Below are positions 1 to 9,784 of a stretch of 64,000 nt of DNA, one piece after another. Position numbers and translations under genes: made by a program. Under the pieces are notes generated by a model. It did not search any database. It saw only the letters and a program-made list of their open reading frames with translations, and had not been told where the DNA came from. Every line of letters begins with the position of its first letter. The stretch's first letter is position 1. This DNA is from Hyphomicrobiales bacterium (GTDB lineage: Bacteria; Pseudomonadota; Alphaproteobacteria; Rhizobiales; CAJQND01), in assembly GCA_028285595.1 (NCBI GenBank), contig JANQOW010000045.1, forward strand, positions 1 to 64,000, written 5' to 3'.

Positions 1-2026
1 GGTCACCCACGGTGTCGCCCGTCACGGCCGCCTTATGGCTCTCAGAGCCCTTGCCGCCATGATTGCCGTCTTCGATGTACTTCTTGGCGTTGTCCCAGGC
101 ACCGCCGCCGGCCGTCATGGAGATGGCAACGAACAGACCCGTGACGATCACACCCAGCAGCATGGCACCCACGGCCGAGAAGGCCGCCGACTTGCCGGCG
201 ATCATGTTGATGATGAAGAAGCCCACGATCGGAGACAGCACCGGCAACATGGACGGCACCATCATTTCCTTGATGGCAGCTTTGGTCAGCATGTCCACGG
301 CGCGGCCATAGTCAGGCTTCTCTTCGCCCTTCATGATGCCCGGCTTTTCTTTGAACTGCCGGCGCACTTCTTCCACAACCGCACCACCGGCACGGCCCAC
401 GGCCATCATGCCCATGGCTCCGAAGAGGTAAGGCAGCAAGCCGCCGAACAAGAGGCCAACCACCACGTAGGGGTTGGACAGCGAGAAGTCGAGCTTCACG
501 CCCGCGAAGTACGGGAACTGTTCCGGGTTGGCGATGAAGAAGTTGAGGTCGGAGGTATAGGCCGCAAACAGCACCAGAGCGCCAAGACCGGCTGAGCCAA
601 TGGCATAGCCCTTGGTCACCGCCTTGGTGGTGTTGCCCACAGCGTCCAACGCGTCAGTGGTGTTGCGCACTTCTTCGGGCAGTTCAGCCATCTCGGCAAT
701 ACCGCCGGCATTGTCCGTCACCGGACCGAAGGCGTCGAGCGCAACAATCAGGCCGGCGATGGCCAACATGGTGGTCACCGCAATGGCGATGCCGAAGAGG
801 CCCGCCAGCTTGAAGGTGATGATGATGCCGGCAATGATCACGATGGCCGGCAGCGCCGTTGCTTCCAGCGACACAGCCAGACCCTGGATCACGTTGGTGC
901 CGTGGCCGGTTTCAGAGGCCGCAGCCACAGACTGCACAGGACGGTAGTTGGTGCCTGTGTAGTACTCGGTGATCACGATGATCAGGCCGGTGACGATCAG
1001 ACCAACCACACCGCAGATGTAGAGGTTGAACCCGTTAAAGGTCGTCTCTCCGAAGGTGTAGTCCACATCCATCCCGATCAGCGCGGAGGTGATCGGATAG
1101 AGCGCAATCAGCGACAGGATCGACGTTGCGATCACACCCTTATAGAGCGCGCCCATGATGGACTGGCTGGAGCCGAGCTTCACGAAGAAGGTGCCGATGA
1201 TCGACGTCACCACACACACAGCGCCAATGGCCAGCGGATAGAGCTGCAGCGCAACCAGAGCTTCGTTGGTGGCAAAGAAGATGGTGGCCAGAACCATGGT
1301 GGCCACAACGGTCACCGCATAGGTCTCAAACAGGTCGGCCGCCATGCCCGCACAGTCACCCACGTTGTCGCCCACGTTGTCGGCGATGGTGGCGGGGTTG
1401 CGCGGATCGTCTTCCGGGATACCGGCTTCCACTTTACCCACAAGGTCGCCGCCCACGTCAGCGCCCTTGGTGAAGATGCCGCCGCCCAGACGGGCGAAGA
1501 TCGAGATCAGGGAGGCCCCGAACCCGAGCGCCACAAGCGCATCGATCACCACACGGTCGCTTGGGGCTTTGCCCATGGGACCGGTGAGCACGTAGTAGTA
1601 GACCGCCACACCCAGAAGGGCGAGGCCGGCCACCAGCATGCCGGTGATGGCACCCGCCTTAAAGGCGATGGAGAGGCCATCGGCCAGGCTCTTGGAGGCT
1701 GCCTGCGTGGTCCGCACGTTGGCGCGCACCGATATCAGCATGCCGATAAAGCCTGCCGCGCCGGACAGAATGGCGCCGATGGCAAAACCGATCGCGACCG
1801 GCAGGCCAAGCAGCCAGATCACGATGAAGAAGATGACCACGCCGGCAATCGCGATGGTGGTGTATTGCCGGGTGAGGTAAGCCTGCGCGCCTTCTTGAAT
1901 GGCGGAGGCGATTTCCTGCATGCGCTTGTTGCCCGCGTCGGCAGCAAGCACCGACTGGGTCGCCCAAATGCCGTAGACAATAGACAACGCGCCGCACAGG
2001 ATGATTAGCCAGATTGCTGAGCTCAT
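1..2026 (-). CDS. hppA: K+-insensitive H+-translocating membrane pyrophosphatase, C-terminus cut by window edge
   Basis: Reverse-strand reading from ATG at 2026 gives [64 protein letters not shown]...; also contains [19 protein letters not shown], where the Lys after GNTT is typical of K+-independent enzymes. Missing from the ORF track because it runs off the window. Confidence 0.93.
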   Translation of the reverse strand, partial: MSSAIWLIILCGALSIVYGIWATQSVLAADAGNKRMQEIASAIQEGAQAYLTRQYTTIAIAGVVIFFIVIWLLGLPVAIGFAIGAILSGAAGFIGMLISVRANVRTTQAASKSLADGLSIAFKAGAITGMLVAGLALLGVAVYYYVLTGPMGKAPSDRVVIDALVALGFGASLISIFARLGGGIFTKGADVGGDLVGKVEAGIPEDDPRNPATIADNVGDNVGDCAGMAADLFETYAVTVVATMVLATIFFATNEALVALQLYPLAIGAVCVVTSIIGTFFVKLGSSQSIMGALYKGVIATSILSLIALYPITSALIGMDVDYTFGETTFNGFNLYICGVVGLIVTGLIIVITEYYTGTNYRPVQSVAAASETGHGTNVIQGLAVSLEATALPAIVIIAGIIITFKLAGLFGIAIAVTTMLAIAGLIVALDAFGPVTDNAGGIAEMAELPEEVRNTTDALDAVGNTTKAVTKGYAIGSAGLGALVLFAAYTSDLNFFIANPEQFPYFAGVKLDFSLSNPYVVVGLLFGGLLPYLFGAMGMMAVGRAGGAVVEEVRRQFKEKPGIMKGEEKPDYGRAVDMLTKAAIKEMMVPSMLPVLSPIVGFFIINMIAGKSAAFSAVGAMLLGVIVTGLFVAISMTAGGGAWDNAKKYIEDGNHGGKGSESHKAAVTGDTVGD

Positions 2027-2513
2027 CAAACTATCCTTGAGTTTACTGGAATAAATTCGCCTGAAAGGCGGCTCGACACCGAATCAAACCTGTCCCAAAC
2101 CCTTCAGGACCCCAATTCGGCGCGATATATGCCGAAACTCACGCCAAGACGCAACCAGTCATTAGGATTAGTCGGCAGGTTCTTTGCCGCATGGGTTAAC
2201 CGGCGGAACGAGCCGGAAACGCCAAGTCCGATCAAGCCGGCTTCACAACATTGTCGCCACCCCTCACGCTCCTCACCAGACAAGCGGAGATCGCCAGAGA
2301 TAGGCCTGACAATCGAGACCAAAAAACACAAATTTATCAATGTATTAGAAAGAGAACGCGATTCACTTTCGCAGCTCACGCCCCCTCACGCAAATGAGAC
2401 GCGCAAGGCCTGTGCCTCCAGCTCCCGGCGGTCTCAACCTATCTTGAGTTCCACTTGATGGCCCCCTGCTCCAGGTTGGGTGCAAATGAAAGCCACAACA
2501 CTGGAGATCACTC

Positions 2514-2855
2514 ATGATCAAGAAAATCGCACTCGCCGCCCTCTTTCTGGGCCTCACCGCCGGAATTGGCCATGCCGCACCGGCATCTCAAACCCCTTCA
2601 ACTCCAGCCGCCCATACGGCCATTGCCCCTGACTGGGGCGTGAAACGCCAGACCGTGGGCTTTAAGCGCCGGGGCTTCCGAGGACATCGCGGTTTCCGCC
2701 GCGGCGGCTTCGGGTTCCGGCGCGGCTTCCGTGGCCATCGCTACTACAGGGGCGGTCGCGGCTTCCGCGGACATCGCTTCTATGGCGGCTATGGCCGCGG
2801 CTACCGCGGATACCATGGTGGTTTCCGGGTCAGAGGGGTGGGCACCGTCCGTTAA
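2514..2855 (+). CDS. Small secreted Gly/Arg/His/Tyr-rich protein of unknown function
   Basis: Signal peptide MIKKIALAALFLGLTAGIGHAAP followed by RGFRGHRGFRRGGFGFRRGFRGHRYYRGGRGFRGHRFYGGYGRGYRGY low-complexity repeats. Confidence 0.7.
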   Translation: MIKKIALAALFLGLTAGIGHAAPASQTPSTPAAHTAIAPDWGVKRQTVGFKRRGFRGHRGFRRGGFGFRRGFRGHRYYRGGRGFRGHRFYGGYGRGYRGYHGGFRVRGVGTVR

Positions 2856-2950
2856 TCTGCCCACCCCTTCGGAGCGTCCTGGCGCCGGTGCCGTTTGTTG
2901 CGCCGGGACGCTTTGGCGGATCACCGGCCATTTACATCTTGACGGGTTCC

Positions 2951-2990
2951 GTGACATATTTTACTTAACCATTTAGTTAAGTTTTGTCAC
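2951..2990. promoter_or_regulatory. Nested inverted repeat, operator-like, upstream of the GST gene
   Basis: GTGACA-tattttACTTAAC-catttA-GTTAAGT-tt-TGTCAC: perfect inner 7-bp and outer 6-bp arms, 15 bp before the GST ATG. Confidence 0.55.
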
Positions 2991-3005
2991 AAGGACCCCA
3001 CCCAC

Positions 3006-3617
3006 ATGAAACTCCACAGTCACGCCGTTGCCCCCAATGCCTGGCGCGTTCGCGCTTTTCTGGCCGAAAAGGGGGCCGAGATCGACACCGTCAACGTCGA
3101 GTTCGACAAGGGCGACACCCAGACCGAGCACTATCTGGCGATGAACTCCTTGGGCCAGGTGCCCGTGCTGGAACTGGGAGACGGCACGGCCTTGCCGGAG
3201 AGCATCGCCATTTGCCGCTATCTGGAGAGCCAGTTCCCTGACCCGGCGCTCTTCGGCACTGGCGCTCACGGTCAGGCGTGGGTTGAGATGTGGAACCGGC
3301 GGATGGAACTGCTGATCATGAACACAGTGGGCAATATCGGCCTGCACGCCCTGCCCTTCTTTGCTGACAGGGTGCATCAGGTTGCCGAGTTCGCCGAAGC
3401 ACAGAAAAAGACGCTCATCGAGCGCTGGGCGTGGTTGGACGCAGAGATCTCTGATGGCCGGCCGTTTGTGGCAGGTGCTGCGTTCTCAGTTGCCGACATC
3501 ACGGGCATGACGGCGCTCAAGATCGCTGACATCATGGAGCTCGCCGTGCCGGGGGATCTGGCGCATGTGAAGACGTGGGAAGCAACGGTCCGCGCCCGGC
3601 CCAGTTGGGGAGCGTGA
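3006..3617 (+). CDS. Glutathione S-transferase family protein
   Basis: MKLHSHAVAPNAWRVRAFLAEKGAEIDTVNVEF...GQVPVLELGDGTALPESIAICRYLE: thioredoxin-fold GST N-terminal domain. Confidence 0.88.
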   Translation: MKLHSHAVAPNAWRVRAFLAEKGAEIDTVNVEFDKGDTQTEHYLAMNSLGQVPVLELGDGTALPESIAICRYLESQFPDPALFGTGAHGQAWVEMWNRRMELLIMNTVGNIGLHALPFFADRVHQVAEFAEAQKKTLIERWAWLDAEISDGRPFVAGAAFSVADITGMTALKIADIMELAVPGDLAHVKTWEATVRARPSWGA

Positions 3618-3748
3618 GGCGCGCGTTCCCCCGCGCCCTTGCGCACGCGAGGGCACATAGCTCGTATCTTTATCCTGGCTGAGAAGGTCCTCGCTTTCGC
3701 AAGGACGTGGGGCCGATCTTACGACTTCAACCAGGTCCTCACCCCTAC

Positions 3749-3830
3749 CGTCATCACCGCGAACGCGGGGACCCAGGGGCCGCGTAGCTCTGGGTCCCGG
3801 ATATTTGCTTGCGCAAATTCCGGGATGACG
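3749..3830. repeat. Dispersed palindromic intergenic repeat, copy 1
   Basis: cgtcatcaccgcgaacgcggggacccaggggc...ctctgggtcccggatatttgcttgcgcaaattccgggatgacg; same element as the copies at 9501-9879. Confidence 0.85.
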
Positions 3831-3839
3831 AAGATTGCG

Positions 3840-4751
3840 CTACTCCTTCAACCGCACCCGTTCAATCTGCGCCAGATCACACATCACATCAGCCATGGCA
3901 GAGAAATCCTGCCCCCCATAGCCACGTGAGCGGGCCGACGAAAACGCCTCCCGGGCCGCCGCCGCCACCGGCAACGGCACCCGCGCCGCGTTGGCCGCGC
4001 CGAGGATGAGCGAGAGATCCTTGTGCGCCAGATCGATCGTGAAGCCCGGCTCGGTGTCGCCGGCCAGAACCTTATTCGGCCAGTTCACCTTCAGTTGCCC
4101 GTTGGTGGCAGTGGTTCCGTGGATCACCTCAAGCGTGGTCTCCAGATCCAGACCGAACCGGTTGGAGAGCGACAACGCCTCTGCGTTCAGTTGGCACAGG
4201 ATGATCGCCAGATAATTGTTCACCAGCTTGGTGCGGGTGCCCGTGCCTCCCTCGCCGCAATAGTGGATCGTGGTCCCCATGGCTTCCAGGAGCGGGGTGA
4301 TCGCGTCGAAGTCCTCCCGCGCCCCGCCCACCATGAAAAGGCTCTCGCCGCGTTCAGCGTGCCAGGCCAAGCGGCCGATGGGCGCATCGATCGCCCGGTG
4401 ACCTTGGGCCAAAGCGGCCGCATGCAGATCATCGGTGGTCTCCGGCTCAATGGTGGAGAGATCCACAATCAAGCTCCCCGCGCCGGCGTGAGCCAGGACA
4501 CCGTCCGCCCCCATCACCACATCGCGCACCACTTGCCCGTTCGGCAGGCAGGTGACAATCACGCTGCACTGGGCAGCGACCTCAGCGGGCGTGGCAGCGG
4601 CCGCCGCCCCAAGGCTCACCAGATAGTCCACCGGGTCCGGATCGAGGTCGCAGACCACCAGGGTGAACCCCTTCTTCACACAGTTTGCAGCCATGCCGCG
4701 CCCCATGGCGCCCAAGCCGATAAATCCGATGGTCTGGTCCTTAATCGACAT
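3840..4751 (-). CDS. NAD(P)-dependent beta-hydroxyacid dehydrogenase (3-hydroxyisobutyrate dehydrogenase family)
   Basis: IGFIGLGAMGRGMAANCVKKGFTLVVCDLD Rossmann motif, plus GEGGTGTRTKLVNNYLAI, the family active-site region. Confidence 0.87.
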   Translation of the reverse strand: MSIKDQTIGFIGLGAMGRGMAANCVKKGFTLVVCDLDPDPVDYLVSLGAAAAATPAEVAAQCSVIVTCLPNGQVVRDVVMGADGVLAHAGAGSLIVDLSTIEPETTDDLHAAALAQGHRAIDAPIGRLAWHAERGESLFMVGGAREDFDAITPLLEAMGTTIHYCGEGGTGTRTKLVNNYLAIILCQLNAEALSLSNRFGLDLETTLEVIHGTTATNGQLKVNWPNKVLAGDTEPGFTIDLAHKDLSLILGAANAARVPLPVAAAAREAFSSARSRGYGGQDFSAMADVMCDLAQIERVRLKE

Positions 4752-4779
4752 TCAGCAGTTCCTTCTTGTTATGGGCCCC

Positions 4780-6234
4780 TCAAGCTTGGGGCATGCGGTT
4801 CCAGGCATCCAGGGCGGCGATCTTATAGGCCTCCGCCAAGGTGGGGTAGTTGAATGTGTTCTCCACAAAGTAATCCAGCGTGCCTTGCAGGTTCAAAACC
4901 GCCTGGCCGATATGAATGAGCTCCGTCGCCCCTTCACCCACAATGTGGCAGCCCAGAAGCCGGCGGGTTTTGAGCGAGAACAGCATTTTCAGCATGCCCT
5001 TATCGAGCCCCATAATGTGGCCCCGGGAGGTCTCCCGAAAACGGGCAATGCCCACCTCGTAAGGAATGCCGCGCTCGTTCACCTCTTCCTCGCTCATGCC
5101 GACGGTGGAGATCTCCGGCACCGAGTAGATGCCATAGGGAAAGAACTCCGGCGGTGAATGCGCGCTCTCGCCCAGGGCATGGCAGGCGGCGATGCGCCCT
5201 TGCTCCATGGAGGTTGAAGCGAGCGAGGGAAAGCCGATCACATCACCGGCCGCGTAGATATGGTCCAGGTTCGTGCGGAAAGTGTCTGGGTCCACCTTCA
5301 AGCGGCCGCGATGGTCGCATTCAAGCCCGCAGGCTTCAAGATTGAGCGTGGTGGTGGCGCCCATGCGGCCGGCGGCGAAGAGCACCATATCGGAGCGCAC
5401 CGCCCGTCCGCCCTCAAGTTCGGTTACGCACCCGCCGCCCGGTTCACGCTCCACCTTGGTCACCGGCCGCCCGAAGCGCATCACCATGCCCCGGTCGCGG
5501 AGCTGATAGGTGAAGTCGCCGATCAGCTCGCGGTCCACAAAATCCAACATGCTCTCGCGCGGCTCCACCAGCGTCACATGCACATCCAGCGCACTGAAGA
5601 TGGTGGCGTATTCAATGCCGATCACGCCTGCGCCGATCACCGTCATGGAGCGCGGCAGGTGGCCGATCTCCAAGATCCCGTCGCTGTCGAAGATACGCTC
5701 TTCATCAAACGGAATGTAGTCCGGGCGGAACGGCACGGTGCCGACCGACAACAGGAAGCGATCGGCCGTGAACTGAAACGTCTCGCCCTCCTCGCCCACA
5801 ACGCTCAAGGTCTTGGCGTCCTCGAACCTCGCCTCACCGCGCAAGGTATCGACCTGGTTGCGGGCAAACTGATGCTCCAGAACCTCGATCTCGTGGCTCA
5901 AGGTGATGTGGAGGCGGGTGCGCAGATCATCGGCGGAAATATCCTGCTTCACTCTGTAGGAGCGTCCGTAAAAGCCACGCTCGCGCCAGCCGGAAAGATT
6001 GAGCGCGGTCTCGCGCAGGGTCTTGGAGGGAATGGTGCCCGTGTGCACCGAAACGCCCCCCACTCTGCGGCCCCGCTCAACCACCAAAACCTTGCGGCCG
6101 AATTTGGCCGCCTGAATGGCGGCACGGCGCCCGGCCGGTCCGCTGCCGACAATGATGAGATCATAATGGTCCACTCGCCCGCCCTCCCTCACAGTCCAGG
6201 GCCGACGGTAGGGCGCTTGGCGGGACCCGGTCAA
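4780..6234 (-). CDS. sthA: Si-specific (soluble) NAD(P)+ transhydrogenase
   Basis: YDLIIVGSGPAGRRAAIQAAKFGRKVLVVERG..GG.SVHTGTIPSKTLRE; the CxxxxC redox motif of related reductases is absent, as in SthA. C-terminal dimerisation domain present. Confidence 0.9.
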   Translation of the reverse strand: MTGSRQAPYRRPWTVREGGRVDHYDLIIVGSGPAGRRAAIQAAKFGRKVLVVERGRRVGGVSVHTGTIPSKTLRETALNLSGWRERGFYGRSYRVKQDISADDLRTRLHITLSHEIEVLEHQFARNQVDTLRGEARFEDAKTLSVVGEEGETFQFTADRFLLSVGTVPFRPDYIPFDEERIFDSDGILEIGHLPRSMTVIGAGVIGIEYATIFSALDVHVTLVEPRESMLDFVDRELIGDFTYQLRDRGMVMRFGRPVTKVEREPGGGCVTELEGGRAVRSDMVLFAAGRMGATTTLNLEACGLECDHRGRLKVDPDTFRTNLDHIYAAGDVIGFPSLASTSMEQGRIAACHALGESAHSPPEFFPYGIYSVPEISTVGMSEEEVNERGIPYEVGIARFRETSRGHIMGLDKGMLKMLFSLKTRRLLGCHIVGEGATELIHIGQAVLNLQGTLDYFVENTFNYPTLAEAYKIAALDAWNRMPQA

Positions 6235-6857
6235 GCCCAGCTGATATCTTCGCGCGAACTGGCGTCAAGCCAGGCCACGAAGGCCAGAAACGGTTCGTCT
6301 CCGGTGCGCGTGGCATGAACGACCGAGTGGTCGTGGAAGATGAGATCGCCCGGCTCCACATCAAACCAGTCACCATCTTCAAGCTTCCACCGGGCGCCGG
6401 GGGTCAAGATCAGATAGACCTCGCGCGGCGGATGGTAGTGGCCGGGATAGAGCAGATTGGGTGCCATCAGGAAGAAGCCGCTCATAGGAACAGCCCGCTT
6501 GATCGGCGCTTGCGGTCCGCACACAGTGGCGTAGGCATAGCCGTCAAGGAAATCCTGGTTCTTGGCCATCTCGGTATAGGCTCTGTTCTGGGTCCAGGTC
6601 AGCCGGTCGAGGCAGCCGGCAAAGTTGGCCGCCAGATGGGCCAGCGGGAAGTCCTGGGACAGCATCAGCGCTTCTTCCAAATAGCGCAGCACCGGCAGGT
6701 CATAACCGCCCGGCTCTGCTTCGCCGGCCTCGCCCCACATGGCGGTGGGAGGCAGATCAATCAGTCCACCGGTCAGCTTGTCTGCGCGCGCGCCCACGGC
6801 GGCCCAGGCCTGGTTGAACAGGGATTCAAGACTAGGGCTGTGCACAGGTTTACCCAC
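6231..6857 (-). CDS. Cupin protein of the DMSP-lyase (DddL/DddQ-like) type
   Basis: NLLYPGHYHPPREVYLILTPGARWKLEDGDWFDVEPGDLIFHDHSVVHATRTGDEPFLAFVAWLD: cupin motif 1 (HxHxxxExY) and a distal His. Overlaps sthA by 4 nt. Confidence 0.65.
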   Translation of the reverse strand: MGKPVHSPSLESLFNQAWAAVGARADKLTGGLIDLPPTAMWGEAGEAEPGGYDLPVLRYLEEALMLSQDFPLAHLAANFAGCLDRLTWTQNRAYTEMAKNQDFLDGYAYATVCGPQAPIKRAVPMSGFFLMAPNLLYPGHYHPPREVYLILTPGARWKLEDGDWFDVEPGDLIFHDHSVVHATRTGDEPFLAFVAWLDASSREDISWA

Positions 6858-6900
6858 TCTCCATGGGCCCGGTCGGGCGAAATAACGTCAAATAATCGTT

Positions 6901-7476
6901 CTACTGAATCTGAAACGGCAGATCGAACACCGCCTCGTCACCAGATTGTTTGTCTTTAATGGTGGTTGTGGCGATGTAGTCCCCCTTTACAAGACCCTCG
7001 AACTGATAAACCACAACGCCGAAAAACTCGCGGTTTGGGATGCGCGACCGCAGGCCCAGTTTCACAAAATCCTTCTGTCCGCCAAGAACCTTGCCCTCGG
7101 CCGTTTTCACCTCAACGTCCGCCGCCATATCAATGATGAAAAAGTCCCCATCCCGGCCATATTCATAGCCGGCCATCTCCATGTAGACGATCATGTCTTC
7201 ACCAGGCTTGAAGGCCGAACTTTCGCGCCGGTCATAAACCCCATAGGCGGTCGGTCGCTTCTGCACGAACATGGCTTCCATGAACGTGAGAGGCAACTGG
7301 TCCCAGAGCTTGGCAACAGCGGTATCCATAGCGATGACCGCATCGACGCCCTTGCCTTCGGCAATCAGGGCTTCCGCCCGTGCCGCCTCTTCCACAATCG
7401 GCCCGGCCTTGGCGTTGAAAGAAGAAGACAAAACAAAAGCCCCAAACACCAATACCCACAACACTCTTAGGTTCAT
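6901..7476 (-). CDS. Secreted protein of unknown function
   Basis: Start MNLRVLWVLVFGAFVLSSSFNAKA (signal peptide) inside ORF 6901..7506; globular C-terminal part. Confidence 0.7.
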   Translation of the reverse strand: MNLRVLWVLVFGAFVLSSSFNAKAGPIVEEAARAEALIAEGKGVDAVIAMDTAVAKLWDQLPLTFMEAMFVQKRPTAYGVYDRRESSAFKPGEDMIVYMEMAGYEYGRDGDFFIIDMAADVEVKTAEGKVLGGQKDFVKLGLRSRIPNREFFGVVVYQFEGLVKGDYIATTTIKDKQSGDEAVFDLPFQIQ

Positions 7477-7561
7477 CGCATCCACCGATACTACTGAAGA
7501 GCTCAACGCAATTGGCGAATATTACTCGGCCAAAAAGTGTTCGCAAGCCTCGTCGTAAGAT

Positions 7562-8893
7562 TTACGGCAGTGCCATGGGTGCAAACTTGGTCCCGTCAAT
7601 CATGCGGGAATACCGGAAGGGTTCCGGATCCACAACCGGCGCCTTGCCGGTCACCAGGTCAGCGGTCAGTTTGCCCGCGCCGGGACCGATACCGAAGCCG
7701 TGACCGGAAAAGCCGGTGGACAGGAAGAAGCCGGGCAACTGATCCACCTCGGAAATCACCGGCACCACATCGGGCGTCACATCGATACACCCCGCCCAGC
7801 GCTCGGCCACTTTCATGTTTTGAAAGGCCGGGTAATTGCGTTTGATGCTGTCTTCCGATTCCTTGACCACCCAGTCTACCGGTTCTGGATCAAGCGTGCG
7901 CACCTTCTCAAACGGCGACACCTCATCCAGCTTCCAGGGCTTCGACAACGACCATTCGTCGAAGAAGCGTTTCGCAAAACGCAGCTTGATACTGTCCCAT
8001 TCGGTTTTGAGCGCGGGCATGAACTGGCGGAAGAAGCGGAAGTGGGCCGGGGTGAGGTCGGACACGCTCATTCCGCCGTGAGCAATGGTGTAACCGCCAT
8101 CGAGCCGTTTGCGGAAAGCGTATTTGTCTCCGCCCACGGAACGCTCCAGGCCGGCATCGAGCGGCTCGGTGCGAAACACCGAACTGATGGTCGTCAGTTG
8201 CGGCAGCACAATCCCCAGCCGGTCGCAGAAATGGCGCGACCAGGCTCCGCCGGCCAGCACCACGCTGCCGGCCTCAATCGAGCCCTTTTCGGTGACCACC
8301 GTGCTGACCCGTCCGGCCTTGGTCTCCAGTCCGCGCACAGCGCACTGGGTGAAGACCTTGCCTCCATGCGACCGCACCGCATTGGCGATGGCGGGCGCGG
8401 CCTTCTGGGGCTCACCGCGACCATCGGAGGGCGTGTAAAGCGCACCCGCCGGGGGAATGGCAGCGCCGGGCACCAACTCGGCCACTTCGTCTGCGCCAAT
8501 CATTCGGCTGTCCAACTGGTAGGGCCGTGCATACTCGTCCAGCCAGGTTTCGTTGCGCGCCAACTGGCGTTCGTCCTTACACAGGTAAAGAATACCGCAT
8601 TGCCGGAAGCCGGTCTCTGCCCCCACGCGCACATTCATGTTGCGCCACAGGCGCATGGATTCCACGATCAGCGGGATCTCGCGCACATCCCGGCCCATCT
8701 GCCGGCACCAGCCCCAATTGCGGCTCGATTGTTCGCCCGCAATCTGGCCCTTCTCCAGGAGCACAACATCAACACCGCGCTCGGCCAGCTCCAACGCGGT
8801 GGAAGCCCCGATAATGCCACCGCCGATCACCACCACGTCTGCGGACTTCGGCAATGTGAGATCGCTCTGGACGGGATCGGGGACTGGTGCCAT
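7562..8893 (-). CDS. FAD-dependent oxidoreductase, DAO/DadA family
   Basis: ADVVVIGGGIIGASTALELAERGVDVVLLEKGQIAGEQSSRNWGWCRQMGRD and C-terminal STGFSGHGFGIGPGAGKLTADLV. Confidence 0.88.
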   Translation of the reverse strand: MAPVPDPVQSDLTLPKSADVVVIGGGIIGASTALELAERGVDVVLLEKGQIAGEQSSRNWGWCRQMGRDVREIPLIVESMRLWRNMNVRVGAETGFRQCGILYLCKDERQLARNETWLDEYARPYQLDSRMIGADEVAELVPGAAIPPAGALYTPSDGRGEPQKAAPAIANAVRSHGGKVFTQCAVRGLETKAGRVSTVVTEKGSIEAGSVVLAGGAWSRHFCDRLGIVLPQLTTISSVFRTEPLDAGLERSVGGDKYAFRKRLDGGYTIAHGGMSVSDLTPAHFRFFRQFMPALKTEWDSIKLRFAKRFFDEWSLSKPWKLDEVSPFEKVRTLDPEPVDWVVKESEDSIKRNYPAFQNMKVAERWAGCIDVTPDVVPVISEVDQLPGFFLSTGFSGHGFGIGPGAGKLTADLVTGKAPVVDPEPFRYSRMIDGTKFAPMALP

Positions 8894-8990
8894 GGACGGG
8901 CCTCGTTGAAACAGTCACCTATTTGTGACCACACTCGTGCCGTAATCAGTAGCAAAGTGCAGCCGCAAAGAACATGGGAGACCACAAACT

Positions 8991-9491
8991 ATGAGAGCGC
9001 TAATCAGACGCATGTCCCGCACCCTCCTGGCCGGCCTGGCCGGGGCCGTCCTTTTCGCCTCTGCCGCACATGCCGATGTTATGGCGCCGGATGGCTGGGT
9101 GGTGTTGAAAACCTCCCATAAGTATTCCGATCTGATCGCCCGCGTCATGGATGCTGCGAAGGCCAACAAGATCGGTGTGGTCACGAAGGCATCGGCAACG
9201 GTTGGGGCCAAGAAGGTGCTCAAGCAGGATATTCCGGGCAACATGGTGGTGGGCCTCTACCATCCCCGTTTTGCGGTGCGCATGCTGGACGCCAGCATCG
9301 CGGCCGGCATCGAAGCTCCGATCCGGGTTTACCTCACGGAGAATGCCGACGGCACAGCCGATCTTTCCTACAAGACCCCCTCGATGGTGTTTGCGCCTTA
9401 TATGAAAGAGGGTGGCGACAAGCTCAAAGCACTGGCCGACGAACTGGACGCGCTGTTTGCCAAGCTGACGAAGGAAGCTGCGGGGAGTTAG
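8991..9491 (+). CDS. Periplasmic DUF302-domain protein
   Basis: Signal peptide then DGWVVLKTSHKYSDLIARVMDAAKANKIGVV..., ending in a PSMVFAPY-like DUF302 segment. Confidence 0.78.
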   Translation: MRALIRRMSRTLLAGLAGAVLFASAAHADVMAPDGWVVLKTSHKYSDLIARVMDAAKANKIGVVTKASATVGAKKVLKQDIPGNMVVGLYHPRFAVRMLDASIAAGIEAPIRVYLTENADGTADLSYKTPSMVFAPYMKEGGDKLKALADELDALFAKLTKEAAGS

Positions 9492-9500
9492 GCGTCTCAT

Positions 9501-9587
9501 CGTCATCCCCGCGGACCCAGGGGCTGGTGGCTTTGAGCGTGCTGCTCTGGGTCCCGGATATTTGCTGACGCAAATTCCGGGATGACG
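9501..9587. repeat. Dispersed palindromic intergenic repeat, copy 2 (inner hairpin partly deleted)
   Basis: cgtcatccccgcggacccaggggctggtggctttgagcgtgctgctctgggtcccggatatttgctgacgcaaattccgggatgacg. Confidence 0.88.
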
Positions 9588-9638
9588 TAAAGGGTGAAGC
9601 TGAAGCCCTCCCCCTAATCGTCATCCCCGCCCCCTCAT

Positions 9639-9733
9639 CGTCATCCCCGCGAATGCGGGGACCCAGGGGCCGGTGGCTTTGAGCGTGCTGCTCTGGGTCC
9701 TGGATATTTGCTGACGCAAATTCCGGGATGACG
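9639..9733. repeat. Dispersed palindromic intergenic repeat, copy 3
   Basis: Same element as copy 2 with the full cgcgaatgcgggg hairpin; flanked by a truncated head cgtcatccccgcc. Confidence 0.88.
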
Positions 9734-9784
9734 TAAAGGGTAAAGCTGAAGCCCGCCTCCTAATCGTCATCCCCGCCTCCTCAT

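Noticed and set aside
35-2008. Several plus-strand ORFs (35..595, 612..947, 902..2008, 1344..1595, 1638..1880)
   Set aside because: Antisense shadows of hppA, whose conserved protein reads on the minus strand from 2026; their translations are low-complexity and family-less.
2104-2458. ORFs 2104..2379 (-) and 2129..2458 (+) upstream of hppA
   Set aside because: Overlap each other on opposite strands with no recognisable protein features; treated as non-coding.
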